Positions 53,082 to 64,000 of a DNA stretch of 64,000 bases are shown one piece after another. The notes under the pieces are model-generated. The model made no database searches, was not told the origin of the DNA, and worked only from the letters and a program-made list of their open reading frames with translations. Within the stretch, counting starts at the first letter, position 1. The number at the start of each line of letters is the position of its first letter. The DNA is from Microcyclosporella mali (lineage: Eukaryota > Ascomycota > Dothideomycetes > Mycosphaerellales > Mycosphaerellaceae): NCBI GenBank assembly GCA_002785985.1, contig NHNU01000013.1, positions 62,001 through 126,000 of the forward strand, given 5' to 3'. Position numbers and translations under genes: made by a program.

Positions 53082-54541
53082 CTAGCTACCTCCTATCGAG
53101 GAGCTAGGCGTCGACTCCCTATCAACCCAGCTCGCAGCCTTAGCTGCAGCGCCAGACTCATGAGCGGGCACCAGCGGAGCGACTCCTTCTGCGGGTACTG
53201 TCCATTCTTCTACCCAACTGACCATTTCCGCCAGTTCAGGATCGCTAGTAGCCACGGTGGGTCCAAGCTCGTCAACCAGGCTCCGTCGAAAATTTCTAGC
53301 CCACCAATACTCATCCAGCTCCCGAAAGACGACACTGTAGAGGAGGGTAACTGCATAAGCGAGAGCTTGACCGGTGACCAAGAAATCGATGAATTGGGGA
53401 GGGACGATGACCACCCATGCCAGTACTCTAGAGTAATCCAGCACGGTGGCGTCTAACAATTGTTGTAGCTGAGCGATGGTCTCAAGGTATATGCCGCTTG
53501 CGTCGACATCGTTCATCTCATCCGTGGTCAATGGTTTGAGAGCTTTGGCCATGTCGCGCAACTTTTCGAGGAAGCCAGCTGACTGAGCTCCAAGCACACT
53601 GCCAGTCCGCATGTCCCATGAAGGTTGTGGAAAGAAAAGCTTATGGGTCTCTTCGTCCATCAGATCCCTCGAGGCATTGATGATGGACCAAGTGCCATGC
53701 CACAAAGCAGCCAGCTGCGACAATGTCTCGGTGGGCTTGTGTGCTATTGAGAAGTCCGGATCGACGGCACGAAAAGCCAAGGCGAGGATGCCCAACGTGG
53801 CAGACGTATAGTACATGGCCATGCATTCCGAAGCACTGATGTGCGCAATGGTACGTCGGCAAGATGCCAGTGCGCGGGTGTGGTATTGTGTGGCATCTGC
53901 AATGAAATGTCTCGCCTCCGCTGGGCGCAAGTATGCCAGATGTAGGGAGGTGATGGCGAATAACGAGTCCAGCAAGAAGTCATGCGAGAGAGCCAAGCGA
54001 GGTAGCTCGAGCTGGTAGGACTTGCTACCATGAGTATCCAGGACCCTGTTGTCCATATGGAGGGTCTCCCATGTGGACGTGGAGTACTGGTGCATGAGCT
54101 CGAGCTGTCCAATGTGGAGGGCGTTGACACCATTGGCCTGGTCGACGCCACTCGAGTCCGCAGAGGGTGTCGCTGAAGATCTCGGATTGGTATACGAGCA
54201 GGCTTCCTGGCGCCTCTTGCCTGTGCGAACGAACAGAGCCGACGTCAGCGCAATCAATCCACAGCAGGGAACGCGAGGAGTTGTACGAAGCAGAAGCAGA
54301 TGCTCGAGTGGGGAAACATATTAAGGACTTACAATTGCCGCATGTTGGCCGGACTTCGTCGCACTGTCTCGAATATCAGCTTCTCCCTCTCCCTCTCCCT
54401 CTCCCTCTGCTTCTGCTTCTGCTTGATGCACATTTGCTACCAGGGGAACAGATGATGAGTACTCCTACGCACCTTGACTCGCCGCGACTTGCATTGGCTG
54501 CAGCCCAGTCTGCTCTTGACGTGCGACTTTCGCTCCGGCAT
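53082..54541 (-). CDS. Zn2Cys6 regulator of the UPC2 / sterol-uptake-control type
   Basis: Three exons: 54473-54541, 54333-54363 and 53082-54220 (introns of 109 and 112 bp, long for this window), giving 412 residues. The start reads MPERKSHVKSRLGCSQCKSR. The zinc cluster is spread over all three exons: GCSQCKSRRVK, then CDEVRPTCGN and a split Cys, then KRRQEAC. The GCxQCKxRRVKCDExRPxC pattern is typical of the UPC2-like group. The remaining 340 residues have the fungal-TF helical pattern (FLLDSLFAITSLHLAYLRP, ECMAMYYTSATLGILALAF). Some family members control sterol uptake, others secondary metabolism; this one is not assignable. Intron 1 contains a CTCCCT/CTGCTT microsatellite. Confidence 0.9.
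54383..54424 (+). repeat. (CTCCCT)4 (CTGCTT)3 microsatellite within intron 1
   Basis: Polypyrimidine on the plus strand, purine-rich in the transcript, and inside the first intron of the UPC2-like gene. Confidence 0.85.
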
Positions 54542-55146
54542 GTTTTTCTTCTTCTTTTTTGTGATCGCTGTTATGATGATGATTGGGTTCAACAGTCGTC
54601 AGAATGTACTGTGGCTCCACGCCGTGCTTGTGAAAGACGAGTATTCTGCCAGGACAATTGCCTGGCTCTCCCCATTATCCTCGCCGGAAGGCCACGGACA
54701 TGAGATTTAGGAGGCGAATGCCGTCGCTGCTAACAAGAAGTATGGTATGCAATGGTCCTACTGCAGCAGTACAGAGTGTATATTGATCGTCTTTGAGGGT
54801 ACATGTACAGAAGGCTGCCACCTGACAATGACAGTGCTGCGGAACATGGTGGAGATGGTACAGTCATCAGACATCCCTACACTCCCGAATGCGAGAACGT
54901 TCAGTGCAGTAGGATGACATTCATTGGAAAGCACAAATCGCGGGAACGGCACTTCGTGGTGCCGAAGACTTGATTACATAACTATGTATAGATACTATGT
55001 ACTTTCCACACGGCAAGTCTAGCCGCAACTGTATGGGGGTGGGTGGGGGAAAGCACTCCACTCAGCACATGCATCTGTTCAGAAAATTATTCACTTTGAT
55101 GGTCCAACTAACCTGTTAGTCTATTGGCCTATATCTCCCCCGAACC
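54542..55146. other. Divergent intergenic region
   Basis: About 600 bp between the UPC2-like gene start and the RING-ankyrin gene, containing both promoters. No gene is seen. Confidence 0.5.
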
Positions 55147-55977
55147 ATGCCGTCTGTCTGCGCCAAATGCAGCAAACCTCTCGAGATCGAGGTCGACGAC
55201 GGTCACGACGATGTCGACATGGACACTGCTGTCGGTGGCGAACCCGCGGAGTCCACTCCGCCCGTGGTCCCAGACGACGTTCATCTCTCTTGCGGCTGTC
55301 ATCTCCACTGGGAATGCCTGCTTGACTCCTACGAGATCACCAAATGCCCATCCTGCGAACGGGACATCACAACCAGTCCTCCGACCACGAGCTCATCATC
55401 ATCATCATCATCCGTCATCGTCGTCCCACAAATCCTGGTCGACCTCCACAATGAAGGCGGCCAGCAACATCAACTCGACATCTTCCCCCTCTTGCAAGAG
55501 GAGTCTTACCTTCGCGCCTACCCGGAGGAGACGAAGTGCAGAGCATTCCTGGAGTTCTGTCGCGAGGGCGATCATCGCGCCATTGCAGAACTATTAAAAT
55601 CCTGTAGCAGCAGCAGCGAAGAAGATGGCATCGACGACGACAACGATGAAGAACCACCAAGCAAATCCGCAGCCGAAGTCCTACGATATCAAGATCCCCT
55701 AGGAGACCAGCAATCAGGCCTCCACGCGGCTGCGGCCGGAGGTCATCGTGAAGTCGCGTGGATGCTATTACTCTTAGCGAGCCAACTACCCGAACTCGAA
55801 TTCCCCGCCTTGGTGTTTCAGGAAGCCGCGACCCTTGGCGTCATGCGCGAGGAACAGGAAGACAAAGTCGACATTCGCAGTCTGAGGGATGCGCATGGGC
55901 GGACGGCGGAGGATGTTGCCAGAGATACGGGGGTCGTGTGGAATGGCTGGATCGGGAATGGCAGGCTTGCCATCTGA
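55147..55977 (+). CDS. RING-like zinc-finger and ankyrin-repeat protein
   Basis: Single exon, 276 residues. An N-terminal Cys pair (CAKC) is followed after an acidic insert by LSCGCHLHWECLLDSY and KCPSCERDI, a RING-type cross-brace pattern. A Ser run (SSSSSSSS) and an acidic linker follow. The C-terminal half has ankyrin-like units (LHAAAAGGHREVAWMLLLLA, then RDAHGRTAEDVARDTG). RING-ankyrin proteins act as ubiquitin ligases for cytosolic substrates. Here the partner E2 and substrate are unknown, and the first RING loop has a long insert, so activity is uncertain. Confidence 0.85.
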   Translation: MPSVCAKCSKPLEIEVDDGHDDVDMDTAVGGEPAESTPPVVPDDVHLSCGCHLHWECLLDSYEITKCPSCERDITTSPPTTSSSSSSSSVIVVPQILVDLHNEGGQQHQLDIFPLLQEESYLRAYPEETKCRAFLEFCREGDHRAIAELLKSCSSSSEEDGIDDDNDEEPPSKSAAEVLRYQDPLGDQQSGLHAAAAGGHREVAWMLLLLASQLPELEFPALVFQEAATLGVMREEQEDKVDIRSLRDAHGRTAEDVARDTGVVWNGWIGNGRLAI

Positions 55978-56400
55978 TGATTCTGGAGTCTGGAGCCGAG
56001 CCGAGAAAGACGTCCGCGAAAGCAAGAGTTGTTCTTGCATATCAGCGAATCCAGTTTCGCGCGAACTCCTACTTGCAATTCGTACCGGCGTTGTGGGGAA
56101 GGGTGTGGGCGCCCGAGAAATGATCGACAATATAGCACGGCTGTGACAGCTAAGAAAACTTGTCCCAAGCCCGGGAAGTTGTGCAAGCGCCCAAACCAAC
56201 CAGTAGAACTTCCGCTGCTGACCGCATCTCCTCACGAACATATGCTTGTGCAATTGTTCGACACCGAGGCTTCTTCCATGACACTCTATCCTGTACGACT
56301 TATGCAAATCCGAGCTTGTAGATTGTACAAGCCAGACTCGATTGCAATTTGGATAAATGTTAGACAGCCCAAGAGTCGCAACAAGACTACCAAGAGCTCA

Positions 56401-56420
56401 GAGCGAGCGAGCGAGCGAGC
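56401..56420 (+). repeat. (GAGC)5 microsatellite
   Basis: Five tandem GAGC units in the intergenic region. Confidence 0.85.
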
Positions 56421-56660
56421 CACACACAATGAGATCCCACGCAGCCTCACTCATCTCATGCCGACGTCAAAGAGGCACACACAACACAATATACAAGCAA
56501 AGACACCAAAACCATTCTCTCTTCACTTATTTGAGGAGTGAAACTTTCACCTCATCAGAATTTCCTTCTCATCTCGATCCTACTATACTGCAAAATACAT
56601 CCACCAAAAAGTCTCACGATAATGCATCCATGCAAGCTGCTGAAACAGCCATCCCATCCT

Positions 56661-56690
56661 CCATCCATCCATCCATCCATCCTTCCTTCC
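56661..56690 (+). repeat. (CCAT)5 then CCTT microsatellite
   Basis: Five CCAT units followed by CCTTCCTTCC in the cyclase 3' region. Confidence 0.85.
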
Positions 56691-57012
56691 GCCCCTCTCT
56701 ACCGCCTTCGCACGCTCCTTGCTCTCAAAGAAAATCGTATCTCGTCATAACATCATTCTCACAAGCCAAATAAAATCCAAAAGATGCCCCGAGTTGCCCG
56801 CGTCACTGTGTGCGCTTCCTCTCTCTCTTTTCATAGTAGTACAAAAAAAACCATTCCAAAGCTCTGCTCTCCATATGAAACGCCCCATGTATGCAAGAAC
56901 TAACACGAGAATCAACGACCAATCCCAAGGCCGTGCCGCAGCAAGAAAAAAAAGTGGCAGGAATGTACAGGAAGATAAGAAGAATGTGGTGGGTGTCGCA
57001 TCTTCAGACGGC

Positions 57013-60000
57013 TTATTGTTGTTGTTTGAGTGCCTTCAATTCGTCGAGTTGCGAGGTCAATTCGGACAGGATATCCGACATGGGACATGCATTGCTCAGC
57101 ATGCCGTTCTTGAATGGGCGTAGCATGTTGCGAAGGGCGAGGGTGGAGATGCAAGTCTACACAAAAAATACAAAAGTCAGCAAGGAAGCAACCACTAAGA
57201 TGTCAACAGCGGGCGACACCACTCACCTCAATCCTACTGATCTGATGTTCCACAAAATTGACGAGGAATCGATCAGTAATCTCTCCGCCCCCATATTTGA
57301 TCCTTTCCAGGAGAGCAGTCTCGGGAGGCTTCAAACTCCTTATCCCGGTGTTCTCCAGCGTGCTGCACAGCATCTCCAGTCGGAGACTGACATTCCACAG
57401 CTCCCAGACATTGTCCGTGTCGATTGTGAGTTGACTGTTGCGAGTCTTCTTGGCTTCGTTCTCGGTATGCTGGGCCGCTCGAGTTTCCGCTTCAGCTTTC
57501 TGCTGCTGTACAACCAAACGGGACGCCAGAGAGTGTGGATACATGAGATAGATATACTCAGGATTCTCGAGGCCCTTGAGGGTGCGCTGGCCGAGGTCCT
57601 TAACTTCAAAGCCCTGACTGCTGAGTGATCGCAGTTCTCGTCTGATCGTTTGTCCCAAGACCTCGTCATTGAGAGCATCTTCCGAGCCTGTCGATCCGGC
57701 TCGATCGGACTCGATGTGGCTCTCCAGCATGCGCTGAACCTCTTGGATAAAATCCGTTGACACGCAGATCTGTCCGCCATCTGCAACACTCTCGATTCTC
57801 GCAGCGCGATTGACCATGGGGCCGAAGTAGTCCATTCGCCTTGTCACTGGGTCGATTTCGCACACTGGGCGGCCCCAATGGATGCCCATACGGACACTGA
57901 GACCTCGGAAGATCACGTTACCGTCAGCATCGTGCATCTCTTCACCATGAACGCTGTTGAGGATCTCTTGTGGCCATTGGACCTCCAGCAGCTGACTTTG
58001 AATGGTGAAGCACCACAGTAGAGCGCTGGTGACAGTCGGGAAAGCGACCATGAAAGCATCACCTTCAGTCTTCACTTCATACCCACCAATAATCCTCAGA
58101 TGCCGTCTCATGACTTCATTGTGCATCTTGATAGCTGATTGCATCGCAATCGGATATGTCTCCCAGAGGATGGTGCTGTTCTTGATATCCGTAAACACCA
58201 AGGTGACCTCTCCAGTCGGCGCATCAACTTCCTGATCGAGACGGGCGAGCTTGGAATCGCCCACAGCATCTCTACCTCGTTTCGCCTTGCGCACGGTGGT
58301 GAAGTAATCATCGGGCGACCCAGACGGACCCATGCTCATGCTGTGGGTCCGGAAGCGGGCCTTCTCCCGCTTGCGCAGGTCGCTAATTCCAATCATCATC
58401 ACCATGATTTTGCCAGTTGCGCCAAACGCGATTGCGAGATCTCGAAGCTTCTGTGCGGCGCGCATCAGGTCACCACGCTCCTGTCGGGCGACATCGACGG
58501 CAAAGTCTGGTGTCAGATAATCCCAAAGCTCGCGAGAAGCCAGCAAGATCATCTCATCGGTGTCTCTGATATCAACTTTGCACACGTGCGGCGCTGCTAT
58601 CAGGCATGGCGTCAAAGAGACATATCCAAACGCGCGGGACACGTCAAGCTGATCGTTCAGCTTTCCCTGTCGCGAGACATATCCGCCGGCATCTCGAATG
58701 CGTTGTCGCTCCGATGCTTCTGCTGGATCGTGCTTCCGTGTTACAATTCTATGACCGCCTTCAGACTGAATAAGCAAGCATTGCGCATCTCCGACATTCG
58801 ACATGAACAGCTCCATGCCGCGCAGATACATGACCGTGGCAGTACTGCCGGAGGTCAGATCATCATCACCGAGCTCGGCCGACGATACGCTCCCGCGATG
58901 TACGAGCGCGCTGCTTGGGTGTTCGCGAGCATCGATGGCTTGAGTTGCTGCAGTGGCAAGGTCTTTGTTCAGACCAAGGTATGTCCTTCGCAATGCATCC
59001 AAAGGTGTTTCTTCGCCTGTGATCTTCTCAAGCTCCTCAATGAAGTAGTGCTTGAACTTTTCGTGCAAGTACTTGGCGACTTTGCTCCCACCAGACGACA
59101 GAGATTGTCCATCGAAGAGGCCAACGAGTGCCTCGTCTTCGTGTCCACGGAAGCGAGGCACGACCATATCCAATGTTGACAGGTGCTCGTTGCGGCCAAG
59201 AGTGTCCGCCATACCGTACGGCATGGTATTGCCAATGACCGACCCTGCGAGTCGCACACGTCTGTCAGGAGCCTGATCCGGGACAGATGGGATCGTCAGA
59301 GTGACGTCCATGAGACCAAGTATGCGAAGATTGACCAGAGACGTGAAGTCCGTAAGATCACGCTGGTCGCGATTGTTGCTATTGAGCGGTTGCACACTTG
59401 GCTTAATCTCCAGCCGCTTATTGCCAGACAAGTTGAGGTACCGCAGCTGTCGATTCCAGTTCCAGTTCCAGTCATAGGGCCAGTTGGACACATTGTATTT
59501 CAGCATATTGCTGCCAACGTCGAGAATTGCCAATCTCTGCACCTTGCCAAGCTCTGCAGGAAGTACCTGGAATTTGTTATTGTTGATATGTAGGACCTTC
59601 AGCTGCGAGTTTTCGTCTAGATCCTCGGACGGTATCGATGTCAGGTCGTTACCAGAGAGATATAGCTCCGTGAGACTACTCCATTTTCGGATTGTCCTGG
59701 GTGGCAACTCATACAATTGATTGTACGAGAGATTCAAGATTCGTAACTCTGGTAGAAGCACGAGCTCGTTGAAAACATCATCTTCAAGTCGATTGTCCGC
59801 AAGGAAGAGATGTCTCAGGGATGTGGAGAATGTAGCGGCCAATCTTCCCGACAAGGTCGAGTCCTTTCGCGATCCTGGGGTGACCGTACCAATACTGCTG
59901 GCAGTGGCAGTTCTTCCTACCGGGCCCTTGTTAGTGGCGTTTGAGGAAGCAGTAGATACTACGGAAGCTTTTCGTGACGATGCGCTGGGTGATGTCGATG

Positions 60001-63000
60001 TGCTCAACATGCCTGACGCCTGACTAGGTCTCCGAAGTTGGAAGTCCTCGAGTCGTCCCAATTCGTCGAAGTCCGGAGTGTTCTGAGCAGGTAACTGGCT
60101 CGGAGTGATGGTGTATCCAGTGTCCGGAAGTGGTGGCAATGGTGATCCTGGTTTGGGGAATTCAGCAAGTACATTAGAGGATACATTGAGCGTCTCCAGT
60201 CTCCTAGCAAGCCAAATTTCTGGCGGCAACACGCTGAGATTATTCTCCCGTACGTCCAAGTATCGCAGCTCGGTGAGGCGACCGACCTCTGACGGCAGCC
60301 TGCTAAGCTCGTTCTTGGCAATGCTGAGGTACTCCAGCTTGGAGAGGAGACCAAAGTTCGGTGATAGATTGACAAAATGGTTCTTGCTGATAGTAAGCTT
60401 GGTGAGCCCGGACATTTTTATGAACAAGGCATCCGGCAAACGAGCCAACTTCGCAGATGCGAGATTCAGGACAGAGAGAGTCGGCACCGGAGCATTCAGG
60501 TCGAAGTTCGTCACCGGATTATGGTTCAGGAAAAGCACCTTCAGGCAGTTGAAAGAACCCTCGAATTGCGAGACCGAATTGTGGCCAAGCATGAGCGCTT
60601 CCAGTCTTGGTAATTGCGAAACAACGCTGATATCCGAAATGGCGTTGAACCGAGCATCTATCTCGCGCAAACTCGCAAGGGCACTGAACGACGGTTCGAA
60701 GGGGCCGGAGAGCTTGTTATTCGTTGCCCAAAGTCTTTCCAGATTCGTTAAATTCGATAGATCGCCAAGATGTGAGATCTGATTGAAGCTGATATCCAGA
60801 TCCACCAAGGTTCTGAGCTGCCGCAGAGGGGCCGGGAATTCGGCCAGAGAATTCGACGAAAGATTGAGACTCCGCAAAGCGCGATACTCTCCAAAAAACG
60901 ACGGCACAGTCGTCAGCTTGTTGTTCGATAGCTTCAGACTAAGGAGACCCGACAGTCTATTGAGCTCCGCATGTTCAAGCTGCTCCAGCCGATTGTTCGA
61001 AATATCCAGAGTGGTCAACTTGACCGCAAGGGATAGACTCGGCGGTATCTTCCATGATTCGTTGCTGGTATACTTTATCTCACGCAATTGTGTACAGCTC
61101 TGGATGAAGTCCTTTGGAATATCCAGCGTCAAGTTGCGAGACAGATTCAATGTGATAATCTCAGTCGCCTTCTGGTACAGAGTGATGGGAATCGTGACCA
61201 AGTTCCGTCCAGAGAGATCGATGTGGTTGAATCGCTGCATTTTATGAAATCCAGGATCCCGCTCAACGCTAGAGTAGCCGCTCATCTTAGAAGGCAGAAA
61301 AGTGAAACGGCATAGATAGCCATGATCTTCTCGGCCAAGGTCTTCCAAATGGTCAGTGTCCTGGTAACCCGCCATCTCCAGCAATTTCTTCTGCATCACC
61401 AATGGTCGCTCCCCAGGCAAAAGCTGTCGGCTTGTGTCCTGCTTGCGCATGACGATTTGATATTTGTCCAACTGATCCTGGAGAAAGGTCTTCTTTGCCA
61501 TCATGGAGATGAGTTCTGCAGCCGTGGTGTTCAGACTTGCCGATATGACGGCAAACGTGCTGTCTGCTCTGAAAATCCGCATGAAGAACATCGACCCAGG
61601 ATCGTCGTCCTTTACCACATTGCCATCGTCGTCCAGTTCCGTCAGTCGTCGCAAGTTTTCGTCTGCAATTTTGTTGACTGCCCAGCTGTCAGGCGCAGCC
61701 CAGGTACCGTCTTCATCCTTCTGTTGTTCTTGAGGTGGGGGCTGTTCTGGAGGCCAGCCAGTGTATATCTCGTTATGTGGAGGTGTCATGGGAGGTTGCC
61801 GGTGATCCACGATGCCTTGCATATTATTGATATCGGTGTCCAGATGCCATAGCGCATTTCCCTCTTGATCCTCCGGCGCATTAGGATCCCTAACAGGCCT
61901 CTGTTCTGCAGCATTGTTGTCCGTCTTTTTACTCGTGAACGGTAGCCTCGTACTCTTCTTCTCTTTTGTGGTAGCATTGCCATTCGCGCCATCCAATCTT
62001 GATAGCCCTCTTCCCGGCCTGACTATCGCCTTGCTTTCTGACCTCGGCTTAGTCACTGATTGTTGTAGGTTCGGTAATGAGGTAACGGACTGCGACTGTA
62101 GCGACTCCAGATTGCCGCGATCGCCCTTGTGCCGTCCAGTCACGCGATCGAAGAGTGATCTCTTATGACTCGCTGCACCTCCCGGTGACTTGTTATTGTT
62201 CTGCTGGCTTTGGGCACTATTGACACTGGGCGCGGGACTCGTGGATCGTATCGGCATGAGATTGAGCGCAGAACTCATGGCCGAGGGGGCAGCACCGTCC
62301 CTGTGGCGTGTGACAATGAACGACTGATCTCGACTGGTCGAGGGTCGGAGTGGGAAACCATAGCTATGCTTTTCTTCAGTACTACGATTGTGCCTATGTC
62401 CTGGCAAGTGCAAGCGCGAGGATGCTGAGGTCTTTGACGTGCGACCATTGCGTTCCTGCTCGGAGCTCCTCGAGTGGGGTGCGTTGGGTGCCTATTGCCA
62501 GACTGTCAGCGACTGCTCCCCTGGCACTGCTTCGTGAATGACAGCTGCCGCAAATCTGTCAGTCAATTCTTGAATGCATACCTCCGGATCTTGGAACACC
62601 CACGGCGTGACATCGTGGCTCGGCTGAGGCTGGGGTGTTCTCGGCCTTGAGTTGATAGGACTTGGAGGATCACTGCTCCGGAACATGCCATCGTTCATAG
62701 AATTGTTGCGAATTCGCGAAGCTCCGGGCGCGAATGGTGGCAGTTGGCCATTGTGCATGGAGCTCGTCTCCGAATTCTGCCTGCTGCTCCCTCGGCCATC
62801 GGTCAGGTGGCTCGACACGTCTTCGCCGAAGAAGCCGTGCAGCTTCTTGCGTACCTTGCCTCCGATGCTCTGCTTCGATCCGGTCGACGACACAGTGGTA
62901 GCGCTAGCTATCGACGGTCTCCTGTCTTCGCTATCGCCCGGGAATCCCATGCCCGACGCCGGCGCGAAGCCTGGCGATATCTGGCCCAAGTTCTCATTCG

Positions 63001-63738
63001 AGTCATTGTAGAAGCTGCCACTGAAAACCGACTGCGGCATCTGCGTCGGCCGCTCGCCGTTGTCCCACGAACGCATGGGGTGAGCGGGAGATTGACGAGT
63101 CATGGAAGAGGGTACGTGGGGATCTGCCGGCGGCGAAGTGTCTTCCCATGGTGCGATGGTGGAGCGCGCATTCGAAGGTTGTGGCTTGGGAGTGAAGACG
63201 GTGCCAGGTGAGACTTCAGAGTCCTGCCGTTCGAGTCTAGGAGAGGCGCACTATTGTTAGCTTGACAGTCTTGCATGAAGCTGAGACGATGTGCACGACG
63301 ATCACGAGCTGAGCGCATCCCTCCGCACAGTGCTCGCGACGATGAGGACGGCGCGCGCCGCCATTATCCTCTGCATTCCCACATTCACCTCTTCGCAGGC
63401 GTCTGCACTCATCTTTCAAATGATTGCCTTGCGCATATCCTTCCGAACACCGAAGCGGCCGGCGCAGCGCCTTATGCGCGCAGCTCGCGCGGTCTCTGCG
63501 GCGCAAAGGAAGCTCCATACATGACTTACTGTCTCTTGGTATGCAGCTTCAGCGGCTGTCTATCCCGCAGTGACGAGAAGCTGGCAAAAGGCCCTCTCAC
63601 AGTGTCCACACTGCGCGTCGAGTCGGCACCGGTGCTCCCATGTCGCTGCTGCTGCTGCTGCTGCTGTAGGTTCCCGCTTCCGTCGGTAGTCGAGCTCGGG
63701 GTGCTGCTGCTGCTGCTGTTGAGATTATGAAGGCTCAT
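57013..63738 (-). CDS. cyr1: Adenylate cyclase, LRR type
   Basis: Four exons: 63530-63738, 62582-63236, 57227-62491 and 57013-57156 (introns of 293, 90 and 70 bp), giving 2090 residues, in the usual range for filamentous fungi. Start ATG 63738 leads into poly-Ser and poly-Gln; the second exon ends in the conserved TPWVFQDPE. Next come a Ras-association domain (MFFMRIFRADSTFAVIS), a long array of leucine-rich repeats (about 59,400-61,250), a PP2C-like domain (about 58,500-59,250) and a class III catalytic domain (about 57,680-58,220) with the metal-binding Asp residues in FTDIKNS and TEGDAF and the NRAARIES loop. It makes cAMP from ATP at the plasma membrane under Ras and G-alpha control, acting through PKA on growth and morphogenesis. 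Two PP2C catalytic acidic residues look replaced. Confidence 0.96.
63645..63666 (-). repeat. CAG repeat coding poly-Gln in adenylate cyclase exon 1
   Basis: Seven CAG/CAA codons give a Gln tract near residue 25-31. A second GCT/TGC-type repeat codes a Ser run just before it. Confidence 0.85.
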
Positions 63739-64000
63739 CCTCCATACGGCCGTGCGCGCTCACGACTGGAGAAAGTAGCCCATTCCCCAGAGCGCGGCAA
63801 GCAGGAATGGCGGCGGCGGCGGTGATGGTGGTGATGGTGGTGGTGGCAAGGATATCGGAGCTGGCGGCGAAGGAAGGTGGAGCGCATATGTTGTCCCGCG
63901 TCCCAGGAATGCCTGCCAGACTCGATGACTGACCTTCAGCTACCAAGCAAGAAGCAAGCACGCACTCGCAGAGATCGTGGCTAAGGTGGACGGGTCGATT
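63739..64000. promoter_or_regulatory. Upstream region of adenylate cyclase, cut by the window
   Basis: The 5' leader or proximal promoter of the cyclase gene with a GGC/GGT-rich repeat at about 63811-63848. No other gene is seen. Confidence 0.45.

Larger units (their letters stand above)
55978..57012. other. Convergent 3' intergenic region, 1 kb
   Basis: This lies between the RING-ankyrin stop and the adenylate cyclase stop. It holds (GAGC)5 at 56401-56420 and a (CCAT)/(CCTT) tract at 56661-56690. Open frames are low complexity. No gene is supported. Confidence 0.55.

Noticed and set aside
1..64000. CRISPR arrays, bacterial operons, ribosome binding sites
   Set aside because: Spliced eukaryotic genes throughout; repeats found are microsatellites or short tandem units without spacer structure.

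Overview
The window is nuclear DNA from a filamentous ascomycete (Pezizomycotina). The gene repertoire and short introns fit a dothideomycete-like fungus, but the genus cannot be fixed from the sequence. The grounds are many short GT-AG introns (mostly 45-70 bp) with fungal branch-site-like motifs, four Zn2Cys6 regulators, a fungal LRR-type adenylate cyclase, a heme-thiolate peroxygenase and secondary-metabolism families. I rebuilt exon structures by eye; most multi-exon models below keep frame and family motifs across every junction.

Left part (1-15.9 kb): this looks like the right half of an aromatic polyketide (anthraquinone/anthrone-type) cluster. It holds an AflR-like regulator cut by the window edge, a full-size ABC exporter, a metallo-beta-lactamase-type thioesterase, a PEBP-family protein, a small ABM-fold monooxygenase/decarboxylase-like protein and a DUF1772 anthrone-oxygenase-like gene. 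The DUF1772 gene was recovered only by splicing three exons. No polyketide synthase is visible, so it would have to lie left of base 1 or elsewhere. A housekeeping ribosomal protein gene (eL42) sits between the ABM and DUF1772 genes. A hotdog thioesterase and a DDHD phospholipase follow.

Middle (20-30 kb): a compact aromatic-catabolism cluster. A Zn2Cys6 regulator is followed by an FAD salicylate-hydroxylase-type monooxygenase, a divergent intradiol ring-cleavage dioxygenase and a 2,3-dihydroxybenzoate-decarboxylase-type amidohydrolase. Together they could take salicylate or a dihydroxybenzoate to catechol (or resorcinol to hydroxyquinol) and open the ring. A secreted unspecific-peroxygenase-type heme enzyme lies next door. 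A gene-poor stretch of about 3.3 kb follows.

Right part (33-64 kb): mostly dispersed single genes. These are a membrane SDR, an unrecognised spliced gene, an F-box protein, a cytochrome P450, a Ser-rich small protein ending in Cys-Cys, two more Zn2Cys6 regulators with zinc clusters split by introns, a Kelch membrane protein, a tiny spliced protein, an ER J-protein (Scj1/DNAJB11 type), a RING-ankyrin protein, and complete adenylate cyclase on the minus strand with its start near the right edge.
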